Positions 8,578 through 17,812 of a stretch of 64,000 bases of DNA are shown here, piece after piece. A program made the translations under genes and the position numbers. Each line of letters starts with the position of its first letter. Positions within the stretch are counted from its first letter, which is position 1. The stretch covers positions 34,491 to 98,490 of the forward strand of contig MIEI01000007.1 of the NCBI GenBank assembly GCA_002095305.1, given 5' to 3'. Origin of the DNA: Pantoea brenneri. Lineage in GTDB: Bacteria > Pseudomonadota > Gammaproteobacteria > Enterobacterales > Enterobacteriaceae. Below the pieces are notes generated by a model. The model worked only from the letters and a program-made list of their open reading frames with translations. It searched no databases and had not been told where the DNA came from.

Positions 8578-11500
8578 ATGACCATAGAGATCCCCTACCT
8601 GCACAATCGACCGAACAAGCGCTGGATCTCTGCGCTTTTACTCGGCTGCTCGATGTTTGTCCTGACGCTGTTCTGCCTTGAACTGATCGTGGTCAGCGGT
8701 AAAATTTCGCCCCTATGGTTTCCGACTGCCGCCATGACGGTGGTGGTTTTCCGCTGCCCGTCACGCCAGCTCCCGCTCTACCTGGCGGCCTGCGTGCTCG
8801 GCACCGCCTGCGCCAATGCAATCATCATCGGTCCGGCTCTCTCCAACATCAAATTTGCCCTGCTGAACCTGCTGCAGGCGGGTCTGGGCGGAATACTGCT
8901 GCGGGCGTTACTCGATCGCCGTGCGCCACTCAGTTCACTGCATGACTGGGCGCGACTGGTGCTGTCAGTGGGGATCGTTACGCCGGTGATCGGCGGGCTG
9001 ATGGCGCTGTGGGTGCTGCAGGTCAGTGGTCACGCCTCGTTTCCCTTCTTTTATACTTGGGTGATCTCCGAGATTATCGGCATGCTGGTGCTGGGTCCGA
9101 TGCTGCTGTTGCTGCCGTGGCCGGTGCGCCGTACCCAGCTGCGCGAACTGCGTCTGACTGAATTCTTCCTGACGCTGGCGGTGACGCTGGTGGCCAGCTA
9201 TCTGGCCCTGCGCTATCTGCCGTGGCCGTTCACCTTTATTGTGGTGATTCTTTTCTGGTGCGCCGTCCGCCTGCCCAAGCTGCAGGCGTTTGTGCTGTTT
9301 TTCCTGAACGCCAGCTTTATGTCGATGCTGCTGGCCTTGGGCCTGGTCAGCGTGGTGAACAATAACAGTGCGCTGGGACCGGTCTCCAGCTGGCTGCCGT
9401 TCCTGCTGGTGCTGATCCCCAGCCACATCATGTCGCTGGTGATGGATGCGTTTCGCCGTGAGAAGAATCACATCAGCGAGAGCGAAACCCGCTTTCGTCA
9501 CGCGATGGAATATTCGGCGATTGGCATGGCGCTGGTCTCCCCTCAGGGCGGCTGGCTGCAGGTGAACCATTCGCTCTGCCAGACGCTGGGCTATCCGGAA
9601 GAGGAACTGCGGCGGCTGACCTTTCAGCAGATTACCCATCCTGACGACCTCAGCAACGATTTGCAGCAGCTCAGTAAGCTGCTCAGCGGTGAGATCTACA
9701 CCTACACGCTGGAAAAACGTTATTTCCGCAAAGATGGCGAGATTGTCTGGACCCGGCTGACGGTGTCGCTGGTGCGCGATCCCGCCCATCTGCCGCTCTA
9801 CCTGATTGCCCAGATCGTCGATATCTCCGAGCTGAAACAGAGCGAGCAGGTCAACCGCCGGCTGATGGAGCGCATCACGCTGGCCAATGAGGCGGGCGGC
9901 ATTGGCGTATGGGAATGGAACCTGCTGACCGGCGAAATGCTCTGGGACAAGCGGATGTATGCGCTGTTTGGCCTGGCACCGCACGAGTCACCCAGCTACG
10001 ATTTGTGGATCCACCTGCTGCATGCTGGCGATCGGGAACATGCGGCGCTGACGGTGCAGCAGGCGATTGAACTGCGCAGCGCCTTCCATATGGAATACCG
10101 GATTGTTAACGACGACGGCCAGCGCTGGGTGCGTACTCAGGCCAACCGCATCCTGAGTAAAGAGGGACGGATTGAGCGGATGCTGGGGATTTGCCAGGAC
10201 ATCACGCCATTACGCAACCTGAACGAGGCGCTGTTCCAGGAGAAAGAGCGGATGGCAATCACCCTCGACTCAATCGGTGAGGCGGTGATCAGCACCGATG
10301 AAGCGATGCGCGTCGCCTTTATGAATCCGGTGGCCGAAAAGATGAGTGGCTGGTCGCAGCAGCAGGCGGCTGGCAAACCCCTCAGCGAGCTGCTGCACAT
10401 CACGCAGGGCCGCAACGGACCAGAGATAGACATTCTGCTGCTGTGTCAGCTACCGCGTGAGAAAATCACCCCGGATCTGGATCAGGATCTGGTGCTGCAT
10501 ACCCCGGATGACGGGCATATCGACATCCATTACAGCATTACCCCGCTGCGCTCTGAGGCCGGACTGGAGCAGGGTGCGGTCATGGTCATTCAGGATGTCA
10601 GCGAATCGCGCCAACTGATGAAGCGCCTGAGCTACAGCGCGCTACACGATACCCTGACCCGCCTGCCGAACCGCGCCAGCTTCGATCATCAGCTAAAACG
10701 GCTGCTGTATGATGCAGCAGAACATCAGCATCACCACGTGCTGGTGTTTATCGATCTCGATAAATTTAAAGCGGTCAACGATAGCGCCGGTCATGCGGCG
10801 GGCGATGCGCTGCTGCGGGAACTGTCAGACCTGATGCTGCATCATCTGCGCAGCAGTGATTTCCTGGCACGGCTGGGCGGCGATGAGTTTGCGTTGCTGA
10901 TGCCCGACTGCCAGGTTGAGCAGGCGTGCGAAGTGATTCAGCGCATTGTCACCACGGTCAATGATTACCGCTTCCAGTGGCTGGGCCGCCTCTATCAGGT
11001 CGGGGCCAGCGTCGGCGTCACCCAGATTTCGCCGGACAACTGCCAGAGCAGCGATGTGCTGTCTCAGGCCGATATTGCCTGTTATAACGCCAAACGCAGC
11101 GGACGTGGCCGCTATGTGGTTTATGAGCAGCACCGGTTGCCGCTGGCGGGCAATCATCAGGGCCTCGACGCCGCGATGATCGATTCGCTGCAGATAGAGC
11201 TGCCGGCCTGGGCTGTCGCCCCGCCGAATACGCCACAGTCAGCCTTTCTCTGGCTGCTGGAAGTGCAGCTGTTAACCCCGGATGGCCTGCTGATTGATGA
11301 AACGCTGCTGCGTAATAATCTGCCGGATGAAGGACTGCGGCGTCAGCTGGATAATAAAATCCTTGAGGCCTTCTTCCAGCACGATGTGCAGGGGCTGAAT
11401 GAAAAAGGCATTGCGGTGGTTCTGCCGCTTAGCGCCCAGGCGTTGCTCGATGCCGATTTTGTCCAGCAACTGTGTCGCCGTTTTGTGGCGGCCGGCCTGA

Positions 11501-11913
11501 GTGACAGCCGCTGTGGCTTCGCCTTCCCGGCTGCCAGCGTGTTAACTCAGGGCGATCGGCTGCACAGCGCACTGCTGCAGCTGCGTCAGAGTGGCTGCCG
11601 CATCGTGCTGCAGCACTTTGGCCGTAACCTCGACGCCTTCAATCAGCTCAGCGATGAGTGGGTCGACTGTCTGGTGCTGGCACCTGAACTGGTCTCCAAT
11701 GTGCATAACAACCTGATGGATGAGATGTTGCTGACTATCATCCAGGGCCAGGCGTCGCAGCGCAACATTGCCCTGCTGGCCGGTCCGGTTTCGGTTCCGG
11801 CGGTGCTGACTACCCTCGCCAGCCTGGATGTGGATGGCGTCTGGGGCAGCGCGGTCGCCGAACGTCAGCCGCTGAGCGTACTGGCCGAGGCGCGCTTTTT
11901 TGCCATCCGTTAA
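8578..11913 (+). CDS. dgcE: Membrane diguanylate cyclase with MASE1-PAS-GGDEF and degenerate EAL (YegE/DgcE)
   Basis: From the ATG at 8578 the protein is 1111 aa, like E. coli YegE/DgcE (1105); an upstream GTG at 8530 would add 16 residues. An N-terminal MASE1 domain (eight to ten helices, about 1-295) is followed by three PAS/PAC regions (about 300-430, 430-555, 560-690). The GGDEF domain comes next, with intact ARLGGDEFALLMPD. The C-terminal ~240 residues are EAL-like but lack an EAL triad and catalytic acids, so only c-di-GMP synthesis is expected. In E. coli it feeds curli and biofilm control; here a link to exopolysaccharide and motility switching is likely but inferred. alkA, which follows yegE in E. 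coli, is absent. Confidence 0.93.
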   Translation: MTIEIPYLHNRPNKRWISALLLGCSMFVLTLFCLELIVVSGKISPLWFPTAAMTVVVFRCPSRQLPLYLAACVLGTACANAIIIGPALSNIKFALLNLLQAGLGGILLRALLDRRAPLSSLHDWARLVLSVGIVTPVIGGLMALWVLQVSGHASFPFFYTWVISEIIGMLVLGPMLLLLPWPVRRTQLRELRLTEFFLTLAVTLVASYLALRYLPWPFTFIVVILFWCAVRLPKLQAFVLFFLNASFMSMLLALGLVSVVNNNSALGPVSSWLPFLLVLIPSHIMSLVMDAFRREKNHISESETRFRHAMEYSAIGMALVSPQGGWLQVNHSLCQTLGYPEEELRRLTFQQITHPDDLSNDLQQLSKLLSGEIYTYTLEKRYFRKDGEIVWTRLTVSLVRDPAHLPLYLIAQIVDISELKQSEQVNRRLMERITLANEAGGIGVWEWNLLTGEMLWDKRMYALFGLAPHESPSYDLWIHLLHAGDREHAALTVQQAIELRSAFHMEYRIVNDDGQRWVRTQANRILSKEGRIERMLGICQDITPLRNLNEALFQEKERMAITLDSIGEAVISTDEAMRVAFMNPVAEKMSGWSQQQAAGKPLSELLHITQGRNGPEIDILLLCQLPREKITPDLDQDLVLHTPDDGHIDIHYSITPLRSEAGLEQGAVMVIQDVSESRQLMKRLSYSALHDTLTRLPNRASFDHQLKRLLYDAAEHQHHHVLVFIDLDKFKAVNDSAGHAAGDALLRELSDLMLHHLRSSDFLARLGGDEFALLMPDCQVEQACEVIQRIVTTVNDYRFQWLGRLYQVGASVGVTQISPDNCQSSDVLSQADIACYNAKRSGRGRYVVYEQHRLPLAGNHQGLDAAMIDSLQIELPAWAVAPPNTPQSAFLWLLEVQLLTPDGLLIDETLLRNNLPDEGLRRQLDNKILEAFFQHDVQGLNEKGIAVVLPLSAQALLDADFVQQLCRRFVAAGLSDSRCGFAFPAASVLTQGDRLHSALLQLRQSGCRIVLQHFGRNLDAFNQLSDEWVDCLVLAPELVSNVHNNLMDEMLLTIIQGQASQRNIALLAGPVSVPAVLTTLASLDVDGVWGSAVAERQPLSVLAEARFFAIR

Positions 11914-11988
11914 ATCCACCGTTGAGCGCTTGCTACCCTGCTAAAGCTGCGCTAAAGTCGCCCCCTTTTTTCCGGCATGGGGGCAAAA

Positions 11989-13341
11989 ATGTTCATAGGA
12001 TTCGATTACGGCACGGCTAACTGTTCCATAGCCGTCAGTGAAAACGGCGCTCCACGTCTGTTAACGCTGGAAAACGGCCAGCGCCTGCTGCCGTCGATGA
12101 TCTGTGCGCCTACCCGTGAGTCGGTCAGTGAATGGCTCTATCGTCATCATCAGGTGGCGACGCCCGACAGTGAAACCACCGCTCTGCTGCAGCGCGCCCT
12201 GCGTTTTAACCGCGAAGAAGATATCGACGTACAGCCCAACAGCGTGCAGTTTGGTCTGACCGCGCTGCAACAGTACATGGTCGATCCGGAAGATGTCTGG
12301 TTCGTAAAATCCCCCAAATCCTTTCTCGGTGCCAGCGGCCTGAAACCGCAGCAGATCGCCCTGTTTGAAGACCTGGTCTGCGCCATGATGCTGCACATTC
12401 GTCAGCAGGGCGAAAGCCAGCTTGATCAACCGATCGATCAGGCGGTGATTGGTCGTCCGATTAACTTCCAGGGCTTAGGCAGTGAAGAGGCCAACCAGCA
12501 GGCACAGGGTATTTTACTGCGTGCCGCGCAGCGGGCCGGCTTCCGCGACGTGGAGTTTCAGTTTGAGCCGGTAGCGGCCGGTCTGGATTTTGAAGCCACC
12601 CTCCAACAGGAGAGCCGGGTGCTGGTGGTTGATATCGGCGGCGGGACCACCGACTGTTCGATGTTACTGATGGGACCGACGTGGCGCGACAAAGCCGATC
12701 GCCGCGAAAGCCTGCTGGGCCACAGTGGCTGCCGCGTCGGCGGTAACGATCTCGACATTATGCTGGCGTTCAAAACGCTGATGCCGCTGCTCGGTCTCGG
12801 CGGTAATACCCAGAAAGGCATCGCCCTGCCCGCCCTGCCGTGGTGGAATGCGGTTGCGATCAACGATGTTCCGGCACAAAGCGAATTTTACAGCGCCGCC
12901 TGCGGTAAGTTACTGCGCGATTTAGTCCGTGACGCGGAACAGAGTGAGGTGGTCGCGCGCCTGCTGAAAGTGTGGCAGCAGAAGCTGGGTTATCGTCTGG
13001 TGCGGGCTGCCGAAGAGAGCAAAATCGCGCTGTCAGATCGCGCGGAACATGCGGCGTCGCTCGACTTTATTGCCGGATCGCTGCAGGCCGATCTCAGCGT
13101 CAACCTGCTGCAGGAGGCGATCAATCAGCCGCTGGAGAAAATCCTTGAGCAGGTCCAGCTGGCGCTGGCCACCAGCCAGATCAAACCTGACGTGGTCTAC
13201 CTGACCGGCGGCAGTGCCCGCTCGCCGCTGCTGCGTGCGGCATTGCAACAGGCGCTGCCTGACACGCCGATTGCCGGCGGCGATGATTTCGCCTCGGTGA
13301 CCGCAGGCTTAGCCCGCTGGGCAGAAGTGATGTTCCGCTAA
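11989..13341 (+). CDS. yegD: Hsp70-family actin-like ATPase chaperone YegD
   Basis: 450 aa from the ATG at 11989 (MFIGFDYGTANC), matching the E. coli start; an ATG at 11977 is in frame but lies inside the GGGGGC ribosome-binding region. The phosphate-1 motif DYGTANC, phosphate-2 motif VVDIGGGTTDCS (near 208) and adenosine motif YLTGGSARSPLL (near 405) mark an Hsp70/actin nucleotide-binding domain. There is no C-terminal substrate-binding domain of DnaK type. Its client is not established. Follows yegE in the same direction with a 75-bp gap. Confidence 0.94.
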   Translation: MFIGFDYGTANCSIAVSENGAPRLLTLENGQRLLPSMICAPTRESVSEWLYRHHQVATPDSETTALLQRALRFNREEDIDVQPNSVQFGLTALQQYMVDPEDVWFVKSPKSFLGASGLKPQQIALFEDLVCAMMLHIRQQGESQLDQPIDQAVIGRPINFQGLGSEEANQQAQGILLRAAQRAGFRDVEFQFEPVAAGLDFEATLQQESRVLVVDIGGGTTDCSMLLMGPTWRDKADRRESLLGHSGCRVGGNDLDIMLAFKTLMPLLGLGGNTQKGIALPALPWWNAVAINDVPAQSEFYSAACGKLLRDLVRDAEQSEVVARLLKVWQQKLGYRLVRAAEESKIALSDRAEHAASLDFIAGSLQADLSVNLLQEAINQPLEKILEQVQLALATSQIKPDVVYLTGGSARSPLLRAALQQALPDTPIAGGDDFASVTAGLARWAEVMFR

Positions 13342-13355
13342 GCGTGATCGCGCAG

Positions 13356-13383
13356 CAAAAAAACGGCGCCCAACGGCGCCGTT
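13356..13383 (-). terminator. Intrinsic terminator of the oprB-type gene (probably bidirectional)
   Basis: A 9-bp perfect stem AACGGCGCC / GGCGCCGTT with a 4-nt loop. On the minus strand it is followed by seven U, ideal for ending the leftward porin gene. On the plus strand it is followed by a weaker T-rich stretch and may also end yegD. Confidence 0.85.
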
Positions 13384-13400
13384 ACTGTTTTGACTGCGGA

Positions 13401-14747
13401 TCAGAACGCGATATTGGCGCTGATGCCGCCGATAAACGCATCTTTCACTTCGCTGACCGCGCCAGGTGCCACCACATACTGCAGATTCGGGCGCAGCGAC
13501 ATCCAGTTGGTCACTTTGGCGTTGTAATAGACCTCGTAGTTATACTCCGAGCCGTCCTGAATCGGCAGATAGGTCGGGCTGTCAAAACTGCTCTCGCCGT
13601 TGGCCTGATTCTGCTGACGCAGCGAGCGGGTGTAGTCGCTATTGACATGAATACGCGCCGCGCCTACGCCAATTTCATCATCTGGACGCGCATCAAACGG
13701 CCCTTTCCAGGTAAAGGCGATCGACTGATAGTTGTCGGTTTTTGAGGTTTTGTGATCGTTCATCACCGCCTGAACCCGCACGCCCAGACCGCGATTCACA
13801 TCGCCATCCTGTGCCGTCAGCTGTTGCTGCAACAGCAGGTAGCCGCCATAGGCGTGATCCTGATCCTGATACGCGCCGTTGCGCCAGCTGCCATAGACAT
13901 CGCCATTGGCTGAAGAGTAGTAATAGCCGATGCGGTAGTTACCCGGCAGCTTTTGCGCGCCCAGCGTCGGTTTCCAGCCTAGTTCGACCGGCACCAGATT
14001 GCCTTCAGAATTGCTGGTATCCAGACGGAAGCCGTCGCCGCGATCGTAGTTAGCCCGGTTCTGGTTATAGAATCCCACCTGGAAGAAAACTTCCGGGGTG
14101 ATATTCAGTTTGATCCGGCCGCCCCACTGGGATACCGGCCAGTTAAACCAGCGGTCACCACGCCAGTTACCCGCCTGACCGCTGCCCAGCGCCAGGTTCT
14201 GGAACAGGTTGCCGTCGAAGTTATCAAAGTCCTCACCAACCGTCACCCGGCCAGCTTTCAGGTCGACCACATCGTTAAACAGCCCTTTGCGCAACCAGAA
14301 CTGGGTCAGACGCCAGGTCTGGCCACGACCATACACTTCCTGCACTGAAGAGAGCATGCCGGTGCGCTTGTCCGCCACCTGTTCGGACAGGTTTTGTCCG
14401 TCACGGTTGGTGATAGTCATCTGGAATTCCGCATCCTGCCAGTCCAGCAGTTTTTCCAGATCGAAATTGGTGCCGAAGCTCCACTGATCGCTGTAACGCA
14501 TGGTGGTGTTGGTATCGGCCCCGCCGCCTAAGTTGGCCGCGCTTTCCATGGTGTAATTTACGTCAAATTTAATGCCGTCGTTCTGCAACTGCGTTCGGTA
14601 ACCACCCCAGTCACCAAACATCCACTCTGAATCGGCGCTCAGCGCGTCAGCGGCCATCGCATGACCGGTTAACATCGCCAGGATCAGGGTGCCGGTTGCC
14701 ACACGGCGCAGCGGAAAACGCTGCTCTGCTTGTTTATTTTTCATCAT
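13401..14747 (-). CDS. OprB-family carbohydrate-selective porin
   Basis: 448 aa. A basic start, hydrophobic core and AMA-type cleavage site near residue 33 form a clear signal peptide. The mature protein opens with the OprB-type segment WMFGDWGGYRTQLQNDGI and continues as alternating amphipathic beta strands. It ends in a C-terminal aromatic residue (SANIAF), as outer-membrane barrels do. OprB porins let mono- and disaccharides such as glucose diffuse through the outer membrane. The exact sugar here is unknown. It is a single gene with its own terminator and an apparent CRP-dependent promoter, consistent with sugar uptake. Confidence 0.88.
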   Translation of the reverse strand: MMKNKQAEQRFPLRRVATGTLILAMLTGHAMAADALSADSEWMFGDWGGYRTQLQNDGIKFDVNYTMESAANLGGGADTNTTMRYSDQWSFGTNFDLEKLLDWQDAEFQMTITNRDGQNLSEQVADKRTGMLSSVQEVYGRGQTWRLTQFWLRKGLFNDVVDLKAGRVTVGEDFDNFDGNLFQNLALGSGQAGNWRGDRWFNWPVSQWGGRIKLNITPEVFFQVGFYNQNRANYDRGDGFRLDTSNSEGNLVPVELGWKPTLGAQKLPGNYRIGYYYSSANGDVYGSWRNGAYQDQDHAYGGYLLLQQQLTAQDGDVNRGLGVRVQAVMNDHKTSKTDNYQSIAFTWKGPFDARPDDEIGVGAARIHVNSDYTRSLRQQNQANGESSFDSPTYLPIQDGSEYNYEVYYNAKVTNWMSLRPNLQYVVAPGAVSEVKDAFIGGISANIAF

Positions 14748-14814
14748 GCTTATTCTTATGTGAGTTACGGGGAATGACCCGCAGAGAATAGTGCTGAGAA
14801 AAGTTCAATTTTTG

Positions 14815-14877
14815 TAAATACGTGCGCACGATTAGTCAACTAACCAGTTTATTCGCGCAAATGTGAGCTGGATCTCA
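14815..14877 (-). promoter_or_regulatory. CRP site and candidate promoter of the OprB-type porin
   Basis: TGTGA-GCTGGA-TCTCA at 14862-14877 matches the CRP consensus in 9 of 10 core positions. On the minus strand a TATTTA -10 (14820-14815) with a weak TTAGTT -35, 17 bp apart, would place CRP near -61.5, a class I position. Confidence 0.55.
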
Positions 14878-15579
14878 GTGTGGTTACTCTTGCAGCAGCG
14901 GAGGCGAAGCGTGAATGGATGGGGGCGAAACGGGGCGCAGCGCACCAAGTGCCTCATATATAATCAATTAAATAATAAGATTATTTTGTTTTTAATGACC
15001 TCGTAATGACTACATTTTGATAAAAAGCCCCGATTATCTGGGGCTCCTTTACCTGCGGTTGTAGAATCAAATTCAATTGATCTTCACCGAAATCACTTCG
15101 CGAGAAAACGTCTTGTGGTACCAGCGCCCCAATGGCTGGCTGTGTCTGATTTAATGCTCCGTCAATCTCTATCCTAGACGTGAAACAGTATTCGCATAAC
15201 ATATTTGATGCTCATGATAACTGCGGCGCACGGCGATATTTAACTCAACACTGGTACGATTTTTTGCAACCGCACGATAGTGGGGTAGTAAAAACCCCTC
15301 TCAATCGACCACAATGCAACCGCATCAAGAGAGAGCTGTACCTCTTTACCCCCTTAGCGCGATGATTCACCCACCTCCCCCGTACACAAAACACCCGCGT
15401 TTTTGTGCAACTTTGCAGAGTATGACAGGCAGCGCCGCGTCAGGGCTTGGCTGGCAAAAGTACCATCAAAAAAACTGTGCAGAAACATTCAAAGGCATGC
15501 AACTGTTTATCTCTTTTATCTTTTAGGTTGTCTTTAAGGTTACAAGACGCAGCAGAAAGCAACATACCGCCCGACGCCC
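14878..15579. other. Non-coding left flank of the accessory island
   Basis: Nothing in this stretch is recognised as a conserved gene. A leftward open frame at 14981-15202 (73 codons) contains the terminator at 15021-15045 and resembles no family I know. The composition changes from GC-rich host DNA to AT-rich DNA across this spacer. It ends just before the HEPN-protein stop codon and probably contains the left junction of the island. No tRNA or clear attachment repeat was seen. Confidence 0.4.
15021..15045 (-). terminator. Intrinsic terminator, leftward, of an unidentified transcript
   Basis: Stem AGCCCC / GGGGCT with an 8-nt loop, followed on the minus strand by UUUUU. It would end a transcript coming from the right, possibly the DUF262-HEPN operon (about 530 bp away) or an unknown RNA in the spacer. 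Confidence 0.6.
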
Positions 15580-16542
15580 TTAACTAGACGATTCGCCACC
15601 AACATCTAATTCATATACTGGAAGTACATCAATAAGGACAGTGCCGAATGTCATAAAAAATTGTAACGCTTTTTCAATGGCATCCGAATCAGGCCATGTG
15701 ATCGATGTTGAAGGATGAGCGATAGAATTTCTTGTTTCCATTAATGAGTTTAAGTATGCCTCGGACTGCCTACGAACTGAAGCGACATCATTTGATGACC
15801 AAAATAATTGAAATTTAGATTGCTGGGCTAATTTTTCCCAAAGATTTTTAACTCCAGCCCGTTTAAAAAGATCTGCTAATACATCCGGCCTCATATTTTC
15901 AGAAGTGATTGATAGACACTTATAATTTATTTCCACGGGAGTTTCATCATGCAAATTATTATTCATTATTTTAACAAAAGACTTGACACCATTTTCGGCA
16001 TGACCATACCTTCTTGGGTTTGAAATAACTTCAGATGTATATTTTAACAACCCCTCTTTCATTTCCTTTGGAAGTTGAGAATATTTTTCGACTCTTTCGG
16101 TTAAAGTTTTACAGTATTCTTCAAAAGTTTCCCTGACAAAAGATTCAAAACGACCTGTAATAAATAACAGTAATGTTCCATTCAAGATCACTAAATTAGC
16201 ATGATTGCTTCTAGATGTTGTATGAAGTTCGACAACCAATTCATCTAAAGTAGGGCTTGGAAGATTGTCAATTACTTCGGCATCACTAAAACCCTCTTCG
16301 ATAATGGAATCACCCGTACCTTCACCCGACTTAATGACATTAGTTTCAGTTGATGGAGAAATTGAACCTTCAACATTAATCTCGACTTCTGTAGTTCGAA
16401 CTTCCTGTCTTCCTTCATCAGTATGAGAAGGGTTGTTAATTAGACGCTGCAGTCCAGAAAACTCTTTAATTTGCGCAGTTAGCTTAAGTAAACGTGATAC
16501 TTTCTCAAGGTCAGAATGAAAATCTGTTAAAGTCGTATACAT
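15580..16542 (-). CDS. HEPN-domain protein (RiboL-PSP-type, putative RNase), partner of DUF262 protein
   Basis: 320 aa from the ATG at 16542, which has a GAGGGGG ribosome-binding site five bases upstream; a TTG at 16560 would overlap the preceding stop. The C-terminal third is helical and carries the HEPN ribonuclease motif R-x4-H as RNSIAH (R271, H276). The segment FITGRFESFVRETFEEY near 133-150 is typical of RiboL-PSP-HEPN proteins. Residues about 40-100 are acidic and Ser/Thr-rich, with no recognised domain. Many HEPN RNases act in toxin-antitoxin and abortive-infection systems. The gene follows the DUF262 gene by 11 bp in an AT-rich island, so the two almost certainly work together. The RNA target and trigger are unknown. 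Confidence 0.72.
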   Translation of the reverse strand: MYTTLTDFHSDLEKVSRLLKLTAQIKEFSGLQRLINNPSHTDEGRQEVRTTEVEINVEGSISPSTETNVIKSGEGTGDSIIEEGFSDAEVIDNLPSPTLDELVVELHTTSRSNHANLVILNGTLLLFITGRFESFVRETFEEYCKTLTERVEKYSQLPKEMKEGLLKYTSEVISNPRRYGHAENGVKSFVKIMNNNLHDETPVEINYKCLSITSENMRPDVLADLFKRAGVKNLWEKLAQQSKFQLFWSSNDVASVRRQSEAYLNSLMETRNSIAHPSTSITWPDSDAIEKALQFFMTFGTVLIDVLPVYELDVGGESSS

Positions 16543-16553
16543 TCCATCCCCCT

Positions 16554-17732
16554 CTAGCAAGTTAAAATATTTTTAGCTAACTCAACACGTTCTTTTATAG
16601 AGTCTGTAGTATTACCTTTACCGATTAATATGTTATATTCATCAGTATTAGGTTTTATGCCATTAAGGTTATCTCTTATTTTTTGGGGTGGCACTAATTG
16701 ATTTGAGTCAACCAAGCTATATGCTACCATTAGCGCATCATATAAAGGCCGACTTAACTTACCTGTCGAGGGTATTATAAATAAATCGCCCCCAAAAATA
16801 TTATGCAAACCATTTATACTTTCTAAAAAGTGATTCTCATAGATTTTGATCTGATTTTCATCGGCTGATTGGTATGCTTTTGCTGTTTTATCCAAAACCT
16901 TTCTTATTGATCCTAAGGTACCTTCTGTTATAAGCCTTCTTATTGCAAAAAACCTTAAAATAAGCTCACAATCTGCCATGCTTCTAAAAAGTGTATTTTT
17001 TAGGAGGTCAGGGGAAGGCTCTAAATCTTCATTTTTAGTTTTCTCTGGTATGCCCCATGCATCAGTAAAAATTTTATTCCGCGATAATTTAGATACTAGT
17101 TCGTTAAACCGCCCCGGATAAAGTGCATTCCTAAGTTCTTGAGGGTTAAGTTGTACACCACCAGTATTAAGGCGTTTAAAAAGTATTTTCCGAATATCAA
17201 CTTCATCATCTGAATAAGCGTTTGTTTCAGCTAACAGTACAACTGCGTTTATTGTTCTTCTAGCAAGCCCTCTTTGAATAAGCAATGGCAGATCTTTATA
17301 TCTGTTTCCATCTAATTCATTCCAAAACTCCAATCCTCTCAATGAAAACTCATTATTCATAAAACTTCTAAGAGTATCTATACGTTGCCTACCATCCATT
17401 ATTTCATATTGATTATAATCATTTTCATATAAAAATATAGGAGGCACTGGAATATTCATCAAAAATGACTCAATCAACTGAGACCTTTTCTTTATATCCC
17501 AGCGATGCCTACGCTGATATTTAGGTGAGGCATTTATGTAATCTCCTTCCTCCAAAGATTGTTTTAAATGATGAAGGGTAAAATCCATTGATGTTCGTAT
17601 AACTTTCAATTGGGAAATAGAGAATTTCTCCTCAATATTCATTACGGGAGATGGAGGGTTTTTTTCAGTTTCATCTCCTTCTTCATCAAACCATTCTTCG
17701 ATTTCGTTATCATCAATATTTTTATTAGTCAT
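16554..17732 (-). CDS. DUF262 (GmrSD N-terminal / ParB-like) domain protein
   Basis: 392 aa. After an acidic, low-complexity N-terminus (about 1-30) the DUF262 fold is clear: P-x-YQR-x3-W at 70-78, DGRQRIDTL at 113-121, and FKRLNTGGVQLNPQELRNA at 185-203. DUF262 is the NTP-dependent ParB/sulfiredoxin-like module of GmrSD-type modification-dependent restriction enzymes and of several anti-phage systems. The DUF1524 HNH nuclease half of GmrSD is absent; the C-terminal ~180 residues are helical and unassigned. It is the first gene of a two-gene leftward operon with the HEPN protein, and its promoter region abuts a dead integrase. Base composition is much more AT-rich than flanking genes. A defence role is inference. 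Confidence 0.8.
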   Translation of the reverse strand: MTNKNIDDNEIEEWFDEEGDETEKNPPSPVMNIEEKFSISQLKVIRTSMDFTLHHLKQSLEEGDYINASPKYQRRHRWDIKKRSQLIESFLMNIPVPPIFLYENDYNQYEIMDGRQRIDTLRSFMNNEFSLRGLEFWNELDGNRYKDLPLLIQRGLARRTINAVVLLAETNAYSDDEVDIRKILFKRLNTGGVQLNPQELRNALYPGRFNELVSKLSRNKIFTDAWGIPEKTKNEDLEPSPDLLKNTLFRSMADCELILRFFAIRRLITEGTLGSIRKVLDKTAKAYQSADENQIKIYENHFLESINGLHNIFGGDLFIIPSTGKLSRPLYDALMVAYSLVDSNQLVPPQKIRDNLNGIKPNTDEYNILIGKGNTTDSIKERVELAKNILTC

Positions 17733-17812
17733 AGCTGCCTCTTTCTATAAAAAGTATGTCGGCACATTTTGTCCCATATCCTATAAAAAAAGCAACAATT
17801 TATCAGAGGTAA

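Noticed and set aside
8965..9984. Long antisense open frame (339 codons) across yegE
   Set aside because: A shadow of the GC-rich yegE frame; Gln/His/Arg-rich composition and no domain.
14981..15202. 73-codon leftward open frame in the island flank
   Set aside because: It contains the terminator hairpin inside its reading frame, and has no recognised domain; noted only as part of the spacer.
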